This document shows positions 45,960 to 56,740 of a stretch of DNA of 64,000 nucleotides, one piece after another (positions within the stretch are counted from its first letter, which is position 1; each line of letters starts with the position of its first letter). The translations under genes were made by a program, and so were the position numbers. The DNA comes from Cladobotryum mycophilum. Taxonomy: Eukaryota; Ascomycota; Sordariomycetes; Hypocreales; Hypocreaceae. A model generated the notes under the pieces. The model had not been told where the DNA came from. It was given only the letters and a program-made list of their open reading frames with translations, and did not search any database. The DNA is taken from the NCBI GenBank assembly GCA_036429605.1, contig CM071589.1, positions 372,001 through 436,000 of the forward strand, written 5' to 3'.

Positions 45960-46511
45960 GCGACCATGGTCGGTGACTTTATGGAACCCACAAAGTCGCA
46001 CAGTTTGATGTTGCCTCGCCGAGGGATCGTTGGACATTATCCCGGTATATTCCTCTTGTCAAGTACATATGCCAATACACGCGGCGAACGAGTCTTTATG
46101 TAGCTATGTCAATCAACATTGTTAACCTTGAATCTAAAACACTCGCTTCGCTCACAGTGATTTTCAAGTAACGAGCATGATACAATCACTCACGAATTTG
46201 AAGTAAACTAAATGTGGCCTTGTTACCAAGGAGCTTGTCTACAATGATGAGCTTTTAAAAACTCCCAATTGTCTAGACAAGAAGGCATTTACATTCACAT
46301 TTATATCACAATGCAAGAGAGACTGTAGATGTAGAGTATATGGGATCCCGGTATATACTTAAAGGAAAGAAAATGCTAGCAACTTATAAACATGTCCTCC
46401 ATCGAACGACATTCCTTTTTATGTACTTGTTCCAATCTGATATGTGCAGTAAAAATGTACCTTTGCTTTTGTCTGCTTTTCATTTTTTGTGTTTTTCGCT
46501 CTTGAACCGGC
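45960..46511. other. Convergent intergenic region
   Basis: 3' regions of the lectin and eqolisin genes. No other feature seen. Confidence 0.5.
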
Positions 46512-47237
46512 TTAGTTGCCAGTGTAGCTGCAGGTAACGTCGCTGCCAGAGATGCCGCAGTTGGTCAGGACCTGGCCCTGCTGGGTGCGGATGTCAATGA
46601 GGGTGCCGCCGCTGGGGCTGATGGTGCCGGAGGATCCAGAGGCAGAGGCGTCGGTGAAGGTGACGGTGCCAAAGTCGGCAAAGGGGACGAGCTGGCCGCC
46701 CTCCTCAAAGTCCTCGACGATCCACTCGGCGTTGGTCTCGCAGAGGGTGGAGGGCGGGTTCTTGAAGCTGTGGCTGACCTTTTGGCCCGTGGTCAGGTTC
46801 TCGAGGGTGGCGACGCCGGCCGTCTTGGAGGAGGCGTCGACGGACATCTTGATCTGGTCGCCCTCGCTGAGGTCGAAGTTGGCGAAGCTGTATGAGTAGT
46901 CGGGGATCCACTCGTACCAGGCGTCAAAGGAGCCGTCGCCGTAGAAGGAAACGCCGGTCTGGAGAATGGCGGACTGGCAGGTGTCTCCGTCGATGCCGAC
47001 CCAGGCGGAGGCGGCGGCATTGGAGCCACCGGTGGCACGGGGGACGGTGATGGTGCCCTGGACCTGGGTGTAGCCCTTGCCGATCTGGACGACACCGGCC
47101 CAGTTGGTAGAGTACTGGGGAAAAGTGGCGTTTCGCAGGTTGGGAAGAGAGTGAGCACCACGGCGGCGGCCCAGCTTGGGGTTGGGAGCAGCGGCAGCGA
47201 GGCCGGCGGCGGCAGCGAGGAGAAGAGTGTACTTCAT
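46512..47237 (-). CDS. Eqolisin (glutamic endopeptidase, MEROPS family G1)
   Basis: Intronless, 241 residues. A signal peptide of about 17 residues is followed by a short propeptide with an Arg-rich cleavage site (KLGRRRGAHS). The mature part begins near the STNWAG motif and carries the catalytic Gln93 (ILQTG) and Glu171 (NAEWIVEDF). Their spacing of 78 residues and the WYEWIPDYS stretch fit the family (scytalidoglutamic peptidase, aspergilloglutamic peptidase). It is active at acid pH and secreted. The gene is highly GC-rich with strong codon bias, so it is probably well expressed. A TATAAA box lies 127 bp upstream. Confidence 0.95.
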   Translation of the reverse strand: MKYTLLLAAAAGLAAAAPNPKLGRRRGAHSLPNLRNATFPQYSTNWAGVVQIGKGYTQVQGTITVPRATGGSNAAASAWVGIDGDTCQSAILQTGVSFYGDGSFDAWYEWIPDYSYSFANFDLSEGDQIKMSVDASSKTAGVATLENLTTGQKVSHSFKNPPSTLCETNAEWIVEDFEEGGQLVPFADFGTVTFTDASASGSSGTISPSGGTLIDIRTQQGQVLTNCGISGSDVTCSYTGN

Positions 47238-50200
47238 TTTGTTTGTTTAGTAATTGAGAGCTGAAGAAGCTCGAAGATGATTGTTAAGATGTTTCGAGTG
47301 AAGCTGAGATTGCTGTGTTATTGTTGGATGCCAAATGAATCATGGTGAGCGTAATGGTCGACCTTTATACAAAACTTCAAATGCTCCAAACTCCAAAATA
47401 TTATAGAGATGTCCATCGAGTTCAGTCTTGCACTATTCTCTCTATCGCAGGTGATGATGGAGGCCGTGAGGGGCCATGCGGGCTGTAGAGTGAAACTCCA
47501 TCTCCGTCCGCTTTGAGACTTGCCGCTTATCGCAGGTGAAATGTCGTGAGTCGTAGATAGCGAACAAGACTTTCTAACCAACAAAAAGTCTCCCATGAAT
47601 TGAATGAAGCATGGCTCTGGAGATAATGGGGGAGAAACACGTCTTGCCAGCGAATTCCCGAGACACCTTCCCTTTTTTCAACTCGCCCGTGATGGCATCA
47701 TGGCATGTGCCGGCTCGTCTGGCCAGTTGAAGCCGTCAAAGCAGGCGCCAGGTGATGTCCTTTCGTCAAAAGGTCCCTGCATATCGCTCCTTCAAGCTCT
47801 TCCAACGTCTCTAAGCTTGCCAATAGAGTAAATTGTCACGCAAAAAGGTGTGTCTGCAATCGGGTAATTCGGATCGGTATGGCAGCCCAATGGAGCTTCT
47901 GGAGGAGGCGTCGATATATGAAGTTCCCACCTCGCCAGATCCCCCTGCCCCGCAGATCCTGTCTCATAGCAGCTAGGCTATCGTGCAAGTGGTGCTGATA
48001 GCAGTGGGCGGTCCAGGGCCAGGCACAAGATTGACAAGGTGCTGGTACGCGGCAAATGGAGTTTGGACAGCTTTCGGAAGGTGGCATAACGGCACTGAGA
48101 TGCCGAGCGGCCATTTTGTATGCGCCAAGATGGCAAACGGAAGCGAATATGCGGGTTAAATGGTTGGAACCGCACGGTAGGGAGTGGGATGGTGGGCAGG
48201 GTGGGATGGGGGGCAACGTCAACTTGTGATGACCCGTTCTATGAGGGGAATAAAATGCCTTCAGTATGAGATCCAGTACAGGGGATTCGCGTTCCAAGAA
48301 GGGAAGGAAATATAGAATAACAAATGACATCAAGAGGAAATGAACATATTCCCCCTAAACCATCCGTAGACAATTCGTGTATCCATCTCCCACCTACGGC
48401 CATGTTATCTTTCACCCACTTCCACGCCTTAATACGAACAAGCCTTGATCAATGCGTTGTTACAGGCATGGCATGGCATCTTCAACGGACCCTCCGCCCA
48501 AACAGGGACGGGACCGGCCGAGGCTCCACTGATTGCCAAAGCTTGTCGATGAACGGATGTGAGGCAATCAAAGGAATTACACATAGAAAATAAGAACCTT
48601 ATCTATTGTGTCGGCATGAGGTAGAAGGATCAGCACTCTTTGCATTGATCTTGACGATTGTCATAACCTAGACTTCTCGACCATGGTGAGCGGGAGATGA
48701 ACATCAAAGGAATGGAGAAGGGCATATTATTGACTTACTGGAAACGATACAAATAACATGGAAGAGTGAAACAATTCTTAGAATCGTGTTATTTTGAGCC
48801 TTCTTGATCGAGAAATTCTCCGCAGGAATACCACAGTAGCATGCTGCCAAGTGAGATGTAAGTAATCTCACTCTACTACCCAACAGCCCACATGATCTGA
48901 CATGTAAACAACAAGAAACGGTAGCCAAGATTTCTCGAATTCCACATTATTAGCCATAGCACAGCTTCTTTTTTGGGAGCGGGCACAGCGCACCATTTCA
49001 CTATAAATCCAGCTCTGGACGCCTTTTATGAGAGCCTTGACCTCGCACTCTAGAATCTCTTGCTTCTCATTCATGGACACCTCTGGTTATAGCCCATCTC
49101 TGAACGCGGTGAATAACGTAGACTCCGTATGCAGATTTCAAGCAACAGACCAGAAAGACGACGGCGATTCAACAGTAAAGGCAGTCTAAATGCCATCACT
49201 GCAGTTATTTCCTATGGAGGCATGACAATCTTGACTACCTAGGTATAGATGCCAATTTTGGGGCGTTGACAGCCCGCTAAACCACACGAGCTGACAGCCC
49301 CAGCAATGTTCCGAACCACAGCGCCCTGAAAGAAGCATGTTTTGCCCGTCACACGGGAGGGAACAAACATCGCATCAGAGACCACTATAACCATTGTATG
49401 GTGATGAATCAAACAATGTATGAAAGAACTGCCCATAAAAAAGAAAGGAAAAAAGATAAGAGAAATAGAGAGAAGTCAGGATAATCAGGGGGAAAAGAGA
49501 TACGAATCTGTCTGCCGTATTCACCCCCTCGCCCCTCGCCTACAGGCATCTACAGGGTCAACCTAGCTGCCATGATGAGTAAACGCACCTTGCATGCCAT
49601 CGATACGTACAAAGCCGCAAAAAACAGGTAAAATAAACGCATGGATAGCAATGCTATGAGTATTGGAAGGGTAAGTTCTCTACAGCTTTGTCTATCTACT
49701 GTTCTGTCCGGGGCCTGACCCCTCTACACGAGTAAACAGTGGCTCAGGTCAATGGAAGGCATTGTTTTGATCGCGAATTACATGCCTATAGTAGCGAGAT
49801 CATCATCACCATTAATCCATTCACAACCATTACTCATCAAGCCTCTGAAAGATCGTCCACAGCTTCCCTTTTTTTCGGTAATATTAAAAGCCTCCTATTT
49901 TTGAAGCATCACAATCAAATAACTCCGCCATCACTTATACACAAAGTATACCCAAGTCGACGAGCAGGAATGTGCCCATCGGTAGACGCAGAGTCATCGT
50001 ACAAAGTATATACTACAGCGTGCCACGAAGCCGATAATTCTTTGGACAAAGATATAGAAGCATATATGGAATTGGCAGGGTAGAGATAGAATTTTTAGAT
50101 GGGTTGTATATATATTAAAGTCTCACAGAGTATGCGACAAAGGGTTCCGTTCTGTTGATCTGTGGGCAAGCTGTCTTAATTACTGTGGTTTTGTCTCTTT

Positions 50201-52043
50201 AATAATATGTGTTTATGGACATGCTAAAGGGCATACTAAGGGGCAGGTTAAAAGGCTATTCCTTTGCGGATATGACTTCACAAATGCACCAGCAGAATAA
50301 GGAGTATGTCATACAAGCTGTTCGAACAGCACGATCGTAAAGGGTGATGATGAGAGGACATGGGGTCGCTGCGCAAAGCAAATCATCCTCCACCTCCACC
50401 TCCACCTCCAGCACACCATGCATGCATGCTAATAAACTTGGTATTAAGCACCAGCCAAGAGTCAATAGTATTATGTATTATGATAATTAGTATTCCCTTT
50501 GCTCTCCAAGACAAACAATGCCCAGAATTGACACGTCTGCTGGTCCTTAGAGCCCACCTTTGTAATACCACTCGCCTCCATCCATCTGCTGCAGCACTAC
50601 ATTTCCCTCGTAGCCCTGCACTCATTATTGTACGACGCAATAAAATGGCACCCAACTCCACAGAACTCGGGTCCATTTCCACACGCCGCGTCCTTACTGC
50701 TTCCAGGTCAGAGGGACACCATTGGAACAGTGGAGATGCAGAGCGACTTACCCGCAGCAGGGAGCAGAGGCAGGACATGGTGACAGGGCGCCGCAGTGGC
50801 CAGGAATCTCGATTCCCACGCATCTTATAGCAAAGGTGCCATTAGTATGTATACTCGAAGCATGCGGTGGAAAAAGTGTATGGAGTGATTTTGTTAGTCA
50901 AACGTACTTGTCTCCGCATCCACTTGGAAGAGCGAAAGCGGTGGCCACAAAGGCAATGACGAGAAGCGACAAGGAACGCATCTTGTATTATCTTGAAGAA
51001 GTCAAAAATATGGGGGTGAATCAATGGGAAGCGAAGCAGAAAGTGAGGGCTACCAAAGTAGAGTGGATGATCCTACTCCGTACATTTTATGCTTCATTGT
51101 TTAATGGATGAGATTAAGACCTGGAGATGTCTTACAGAGAACCATTTCATCAAGTTTTTGTCTCGGATGTTTTGGGCCTTGATCACTGTGAGCATGATAA
51201 GACGGTCAATCCAGACCTCACAGCACCATCGTGCGTCGGGGGGCATATGCCATGATGCGCTCGAGTAATTATATGCATCAATTCTCCAAAGATTCCAATG
51301 CCTATTACGGACTCGTCTCAAACATCGGCTTCAGGCACACAAAGGCTTGATCATCAGGGCGACGAAGCAGCATGCAATCATCAATCAGAAGTCTCTTGAG
51401 TCCTCTTTGAGTTATAATCAACGGGCAATACGGTTGATCATCTAATTGGCTACCGCGACATCTTCATTCAGTCAATCTAATAAACAAGCCAGTCCAAATC
51501 AACTGCCTGTTCCTGACTAGCATCGACCTAACAATAATTAATCCAGGGACCTGTTTGTCTTAAGTGGCTGGCGCGAGGAACCAACATCAGGGGGGCCACG
51601 GAATGACTGCTCCTTTTCCGTCTTTTTCTTTATCGCATTGGCCCAGGATTTGAGCACTGTGCAAGGGGGAGAGGTAAGGCATCTACTTGTATAAACCCGC
51701 AGACACTTGATTACGAGTGCCAGTGTTTTTTTTGCCTCGGTCGCTGAGAGGCAACTCCCGGCCTCGGCTTCGGCTCATGGCGGAGATGAGACTGTCGGCA
51801 TTGTAATTTCGGTGCTCATTTGGACGCAACCAATGGCTCATATAATAATATCGAACAGATATAATCAAGGTTAATACAGACGCGTACAGTAATTTATTCA
51901 ACATCAATTGTCACTACACAAATAATTACACAATCCAATTGTAGAACCCATGCCTGAACACCACTTCACATCCCAGCCTCAACACCACACACAAACATCA
52001 CCAACCAAAAAGATCCACCCAAGAAGACAAAAAGAATCGTCTC
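47238..52043. other. Very long intergenic region (4.8 kb)
   Basis: No gene recognised despite its length. Frames at 47836-48333, 49739-50083 and 50360-51111 lack domains, overlap each other and give no consistent splice model. Possible untranslated RNA, decayed gene or large promoter region; RNA data would decide. Confidence 0.4.
47364..47369 (-). promoter_or_regulatory. TATA box of the eqolisin gene
   Basis: TATAAA on the minus strand, 127 bp before the start codon at 47237. Confidence 0.55.
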
Positions 52044-52114
52044 TGCGCGGACCGGGAATCGAACCCGGGGCCCATCGATGGCAACGATGGATTTTACCAC
52101 TAAACCATCCGCGC
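52044..52114 (-). tRNA. tRNA-Gly(GCC)
   Basis: A complete 71-nt cloverleaf on the minus strand: acceptor GCGCGGA/TCCGCGC, anticodon stem CATCG-CGATG with loop TTGCCAT (anticodon GCC), T stem CCGGG/CCCGG, discriminator A. A T5 run follows within 20 nt. Confidence 0.95.
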
Positions 52115-52182
52115 TGAAAAGAAGAAAGAAGAGTAAGCAACCGAAACTGAGGCCATCACGAGGACGAGTCCCAAGTCAGCTC

Positions 52183-52253
52183 TGCGTGGACCGGGAATCG
52201 AACCCGGGGCCCATCGATGGCAACGATGGATTTTACCACTAAACCATCCACGC
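52183..52253 (-). tRNA. tRNA-Gly(GCC), second tandem copy
   Basis: Same cloverleaf as the copy at 52044, with one compensatory acceptor pair changed (GCGTGGA/TCCACGC). Intronless, 68 bp from the first copy. Only a short T4 lies downstream before the next copy. Confidence 0.95.
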
Positions 52254-52353
52254 TGATTGGTTGTTGTTGGGACATAGCGATGAAGATGAGTATATCAATG
52301 CATTTTTGCGTGGATTCAACTACTCTAAGCACCCCCATCACAATCATGGGCAT

Positions 52354-54449
52354 CTACTTGTTCTTCCCTCCAATTATGTACGGTGCATTCGTCTTAAAGA
52401 TTAACCCCGGTTTCCTCTCGGCCAGGTCGAGGATCATCTCGGCAAAGTAGCTGTTGGCCCAGGCGAACCAGGGACGGCTAAAGTCTTGCGTGTCGTAGAT
52501 GTGGATGCTTTCGTGGATAAGACCCAGGCCGCTCGTGTTCTCCAGGATGATGGCCAGGCGCTGTTGGATCTCGCGATCGTCGTCGGTGCCAAAGATGGCG
52601 GATATTTGGCTCATTGGCCAGGGATAGGTGGCATTGACATGCGGTCCACTACGTAGAGTCAGTCATTGCATGCCCCCGAAAGAAATTAAGAATGAAAAAC
52701 AACTCACCCAATGCCGTCAAAGGATTTACCCTTTGCATAATACGGATTCGCCTTGGAAAACATGGCCTGCTTCGTCTTCACATACGTAGCGTCATCGCGG
52801 TCTAGGAAGCCAAGATAAGGCAGTGAAACAAGACTCGGCACATTAGCATCGTCCATAATGTACATGCCTCCGTAGCCATTAGTTTCGTAGGCAAAAATGC
52901 CATTCGACGCTACGGTATGGGCTAAAACAGCATCCCTGATGGTCCTAGAGAATTGTCGAAGTTGTCGCGAGAGGTTCTTTTGCGTGCCGATTTTGTCGAG
53001 CATATCGGCAATATTGGCGAGTTCAACGGACATCATGGCATTGTCAGAGGTGATGAAATCTGGAAAAGTCAGCCTTCATGTCTTGGGTATAAAACGCACA
53101 GCCGACAACTCACTGAAAACGCAAAGGTCATCCGAAGGACGATGGCTAGAAGCCACGAGACCATTCGCCAATTTGGGCTCCCCGTTGCCGCTATTGGGTA
53201 CAGCAGGCGAGAGTGCACCAGGAGTACCAGTCCAGTTGTAGTAGCTCACAAACTCCCAGTCGTTGGACCATGAGCCCTGAGACTGCTCCTGAATTACTCG
53301 CACAATCTGGCTCATGGCCGCGTTCCCTAAATGTCTTGTTAGCGCAACCCAGTTCGCTGCGTTTGTGGATAGCCGTACAATTATCGTTGATAAAGGACGA
53401 GTCCTTGGTGTTGGCGTAGTAGGATCGCACAATCTTGAGGAACCCTGCCAGAGAGTCCAACTCATACTTGCACTCGAATACCGTCTGGTTGTTGACCGGA
53501 CTGCGATCAAGTCAGTTGGGGCTATTCCAATCGTCGCGGGAAATGGTTGCATACGGGTTAACATTGACCTTGTCCGCCCAGTCCTATCACAAAGTTAGAT
53601 GATTGGTGTATTTTTCGGTAAAGACAGTGGGCAACTCACATTATGACTCGGCGCAAGTCCACTCTCCGGTGGTGGCTGGAATGAACCTGAATACAACAAT
53701 CAGCACCAGTCCTGGTAGAAGCGCGTGCTCAAACCTACCACAATAAGGGTACTGCGAAATGTATCGCGCCTCTGTATTAATCACTGCCTTGACCAATGTC
53801 TGTAGGTCCTTGTCCTGCGGGAGGAGCTTGTAAAGATGGGCGAATTGGTTGCCCGTGTCGCGAAGCCATTGTGCGCTGGGTTGTGTCAATTGACGGCTCA
53901 AACAATGGTCGATCGAGTGAAACTTACGTGATGTCCTATGGCCAGGCTGTTAGCAAGCAAATACATTTATGCGCCAGAGAATTAAAACTCACACCAGTGA
54001 TGATGAATGCCAGATTCAGCTTGGGGTCGAAATACTTGACCGTCGTGTCGAGGGTGGACGGGAATGTGTTTTCGAACAATCTCGCGAGATCAGCGTCTTT
54101 GAGCCGTGATTTGATGTCGCTAATAACTTTCTATGGCGCAAATATTAGCATAGGTTTGTTCAAGTATTGCTCATTGGCTTCGCAGCGCGCTTTTGCGACT
54201 CACCTCGACGGCAGGGCTGGTAAAGGTTCTGCAGTCCTCGCTAGGTCTCATGTACGGCAGCTTCAAACGGCCTGAAGAGTATGGTTCGTGAGGCTGCTTC
54301 GAGTAGGTGCTGTAATCGGGGCACGAAGATGGGGTCCGGTTATTGGCTTGGTAGTCCTGCCAGCCGCCAGTCTGCGCCGCCACAGAGGGGAAGCTGGCCA
54401 GCAGACCGAGACTAGCGGCGAGGATGCATTGAACTGCCGAAGGAGGCAT
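52354..54449 (-). CDS. GH125 exo-alpha-1,6-mannosidase-like glycoside hydrolase
   Basis: Ten exons: 54449-54204, 54130-53993, 53935-53928, 53875-53739, 53686-53640, 53583-53555, 53500-53379, 53326-53114, 53059-52708, 52648-52354; total 1587 nt, 528 residues. Introns are 52-73 bp. The third exon is only 8 nt and completes GDITAQWLRD. A signal peptide (about 25 residues) opens the protein. Conserved GH125 blocks: LPYMRPSEDCRTF, TAQWLRDTGNQ, VFECKYELDSLAGFL, DLCVFNFITSDNAM, NVPSLVSLPYLGF, GPHVNATYPWPMSQI, GLIHESIH and SRPWFAWANSYFAE. The family removes alpha-1,6-linked mannose from N-glycans or wall mannans. It is secreted and may work with other glycan enzymes. A TATATAA box is upstream. Confidence 0.93.
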
Positions 54450-55808
54450 CTTGTAAGTCGTTGAAGCTCTCCTGGCTTACACCAGCTTTGAGTGTTGAAT
54501 ACAGCTTCCAGGTTTCGAGGGGTAGCTAGAGGGAGAGAGCTCCGAGGCACGAGAAAAGAAGTGGAAGCAGAGTGTCTCAGTGATCACCATTTTGCTTTCC
54601 CTTTGTTCCAGACACCGCTTATATAGGATTTACAGTTACATTCAGACAAGTGGGGACCCCCAGAGCGCACGATCATCGGGTGCGTGTTGGTGCATGTCTT
54701 GGACGAAATGTGCGGGGAAGTGGGGGAAAGTGATGACCATTGGAATGCTCGAATGCATGGGTTGGTTGTTTGCAAGCTGTAGCCCGAGATTGAGGAGAAC
54801 CAGGAGCGAGTGCTACTCTGTTGGTGTTGGGTTTATATGGATCGACAAGTTCCCTCGGCCCTTTTGTCTAATTCTTGGTGATGCAGGGCCAGAAAGCATA
54901 TGCATATTGTGGGAAGACCCGAGTGATGACAGTGCGGAGTGCATGCTTAGCTCCTCTATCGTGGCATTGAGAAGAAGAGAACAAAGGAAAAACAAGTTCA
55001 ATTCTCCCTCCTGAGTTTATGAGTGACCATCCTTCTTCCGGTGGCCTCATGTTTGATTTTGATATGGATAGCGCCCGAGTTCACGTCCCGAAATGAGATG
55101 TTTCGGACAGAATTCGCCAATCATGGGCAATGGCAGGAAATTGGCGAAATTAGTTGGGAAAGCCACAAATCTTGCCCCAAATTAGCCTGTGGTGAGCAAT
55201 GCGGAGTGCGGAGAAGCGTAGGTCAGTCTAGTCTGTACGAACAAAGAGTCGAGTGATGAAGTGATGGATGGATCGTCATTCGAGTTTTCAAGACGTAATA
55301 ATTCATTCGCATCATATTAATACACGTGCTCCTTCCTCACATTGGCCACAGGAACTGGCATGTAATTGATGCATGTTGGCTCCTTCCAAGGATTGTCAAT
55401 CGTGACCACAGACTGGCAGTCAGTCATCTTGCCCCCTCCCTCACCTCACTGACCAACATCTAATTAATACATCTGCTTACCTAGATCAAAGGCTCGCATC
55501 GCAATAATCAACAGAACTCAACGAGAAAAGGATTCAGTCACAATGACATGGTCACAGTCCTCGAGAGGACAGGTAAGCAATTATACATGGTCGCCTAGTC
55601 AAGGCAGCCATTTGAGGCTCTTGGCTTGCAACACAGCCTCCTCCATGATGCTGCTATAAGTAGGCGTCTCATCTCGTCTCTTCACCTATAACGACCGACC
55701 ATACCATACCGGAAGGATGAAATAACAGAACAACGTCTACCATCCATATCGACATACACGAAACAGTACTCAGCAACCGCATCAATCCAAATCGTCTCCA
55801 GCATCAAA
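54450..55808. other. Divergent intergenic region
   Basis: Promoters of the GH125 gene (left) and the macro-domain gene (right). No gene recognised. Confidence 0.5.
54619..54625 (-). promoter_or_regulatory. TATA box of the GH125 gene
   Basis: TATATAA on the minus strand, 170 bp before the start codon at 54449. Confidence 0.5.
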
Positions 55809-56542
55809 ATGGAATCCACACAACCCTCAGCCCCTCTGCCCACCATCCATGCCCTCTGCATGCAAGACAACTTCGCCAACGCCCTCAAATCCGCCCTCGC
55901 ATCGCACAACCTCTCCTCCCTCCCCATCACATACCACGACTGCGCCCTCTCCCTCCTCCCCCGGCCGTTCAATTCGATGCCATCGTGTCCCCGGCAAACT
56001 CCTACGGTCGCCTTGACGGAGGCTTCGACGACGCCATCTCCCGCGCACTGTCCCCCAGGGACGACTACCTCGCGCTGACGAGAGTCGCCCAGCAAAGACT
56101 CTACGACGAATGGCGAGGTTTCGCCCCGCCGGGAACTTGCACGCTCGTCCGCGTCCCGCCGGATTTCCAGGCACGGTCGAAGAATGTATGGGGCACGAAA
56201 TACCTGGCGCTCTGTCCCACCATGCGCATTCCGCAAGAGGTAACATGGGATCGAGAGGTTGTCTACGAGTGCATCTGGAGTCTGCTCTGCGCTGTCGATA
56301 AGCACAATCGGTCAGTTCACGCAGGCAGCGGCGACGCAACGGAAGAGATTCGGAGCCTTCTCATGGTGCCCATGGGTACTAGCGTTGGACAAATCAGTGC
56401 AGAGAAATGGGCCAGCCAAACCGCCCTCGCTCTGAAGCACTATATTGACGCTGTCGAGAATCCTACCAAATGGAGTGCTCTTGAGCCGATTCAGATATAC
56501 GAGCACGTCAATGAGGTTGTGGCTACATACACGCACACTTGA
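55809..56542 (+). CDS. Macro-domain (ADP-ribose-binding) protein, frame broken by one base
   Basis: Starts MESTQPSAPLPTIHALCMQD in one frame, and from about residue 52 continues in the next (AVQFDAIVSPANSYGRLDGG). That passage is the ADP-ribose-binding loop of macro domains (VSPANS, GGFDDAIS); later PPGTCTLVRV, YLALCPTM and LMVPMGT blocks complete the domain. It resembles the yeast YMR087W-type macro proteins. The switch falls at a C5 run, 55958-55962; adding one C gives a continuous 244-residue protein (734+1 = 735 nt). No GT dinucleotide occurs between the ATG and this run, so an intron cannot explain it. The family binds or hydrolyses ADP-ribose derivatives such as the 1''-phosphate from tRNA splicing. 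Confidence 0.82.
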
Positions 56543-56613
56543 ATAACGGCTACCCTCGAAAAGAAAAGAAAAGAAAAGGATTGATTGAATGAATGAAAAT
56601 TGATGAAATGGGC

Positions 56614-56619
56614 AAAAAA
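56614..56619 (-). terminator. Pol III terminator (T6)
   Basis: Six T on the minus strand, 21 nt past the 3' end of the tRNA-Ile gene. Confidence 0.65.
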
Positions 56620-56640
56620 TATGACGAAGCGCGTGAGCAT

Positions 56641-56740
56641 TGCTCCCGGCAGGGCTTGAACCTGCGACCTTCGCATCACCAACAATTGGCTGTTAACCAA
56701 GTTATTAGTACGAAGCTCTAACCAACTGAGCTACGGAAGC
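56641..56740 (-). tRNA. tRNA-Ile(AAT) with a 26-nt intron
   Basis: Minus-strand cloverleaf: acceptor GCTTCCG/CGGGAGC with one T-G pair, D arm GCTC/GAGC, anticodon loop CTAATAA, T arm GCAGG-TTCAAGC-CCTGC, discriminator A. The anticodon stem TCGTA pairs with TGCGA only if 26 nt after position 37 are removed, the standard place for eukaryotic tRNA introns. Mature length is 74 nt. Confidence 0.92.

Noticed and set aside
50360..51111. Overlapping plus-strand frames, the last ending in a helical charged segment
   Set aside because: The end of the second frame looks slightly coding-like, but no start, splice model or family could be supported.
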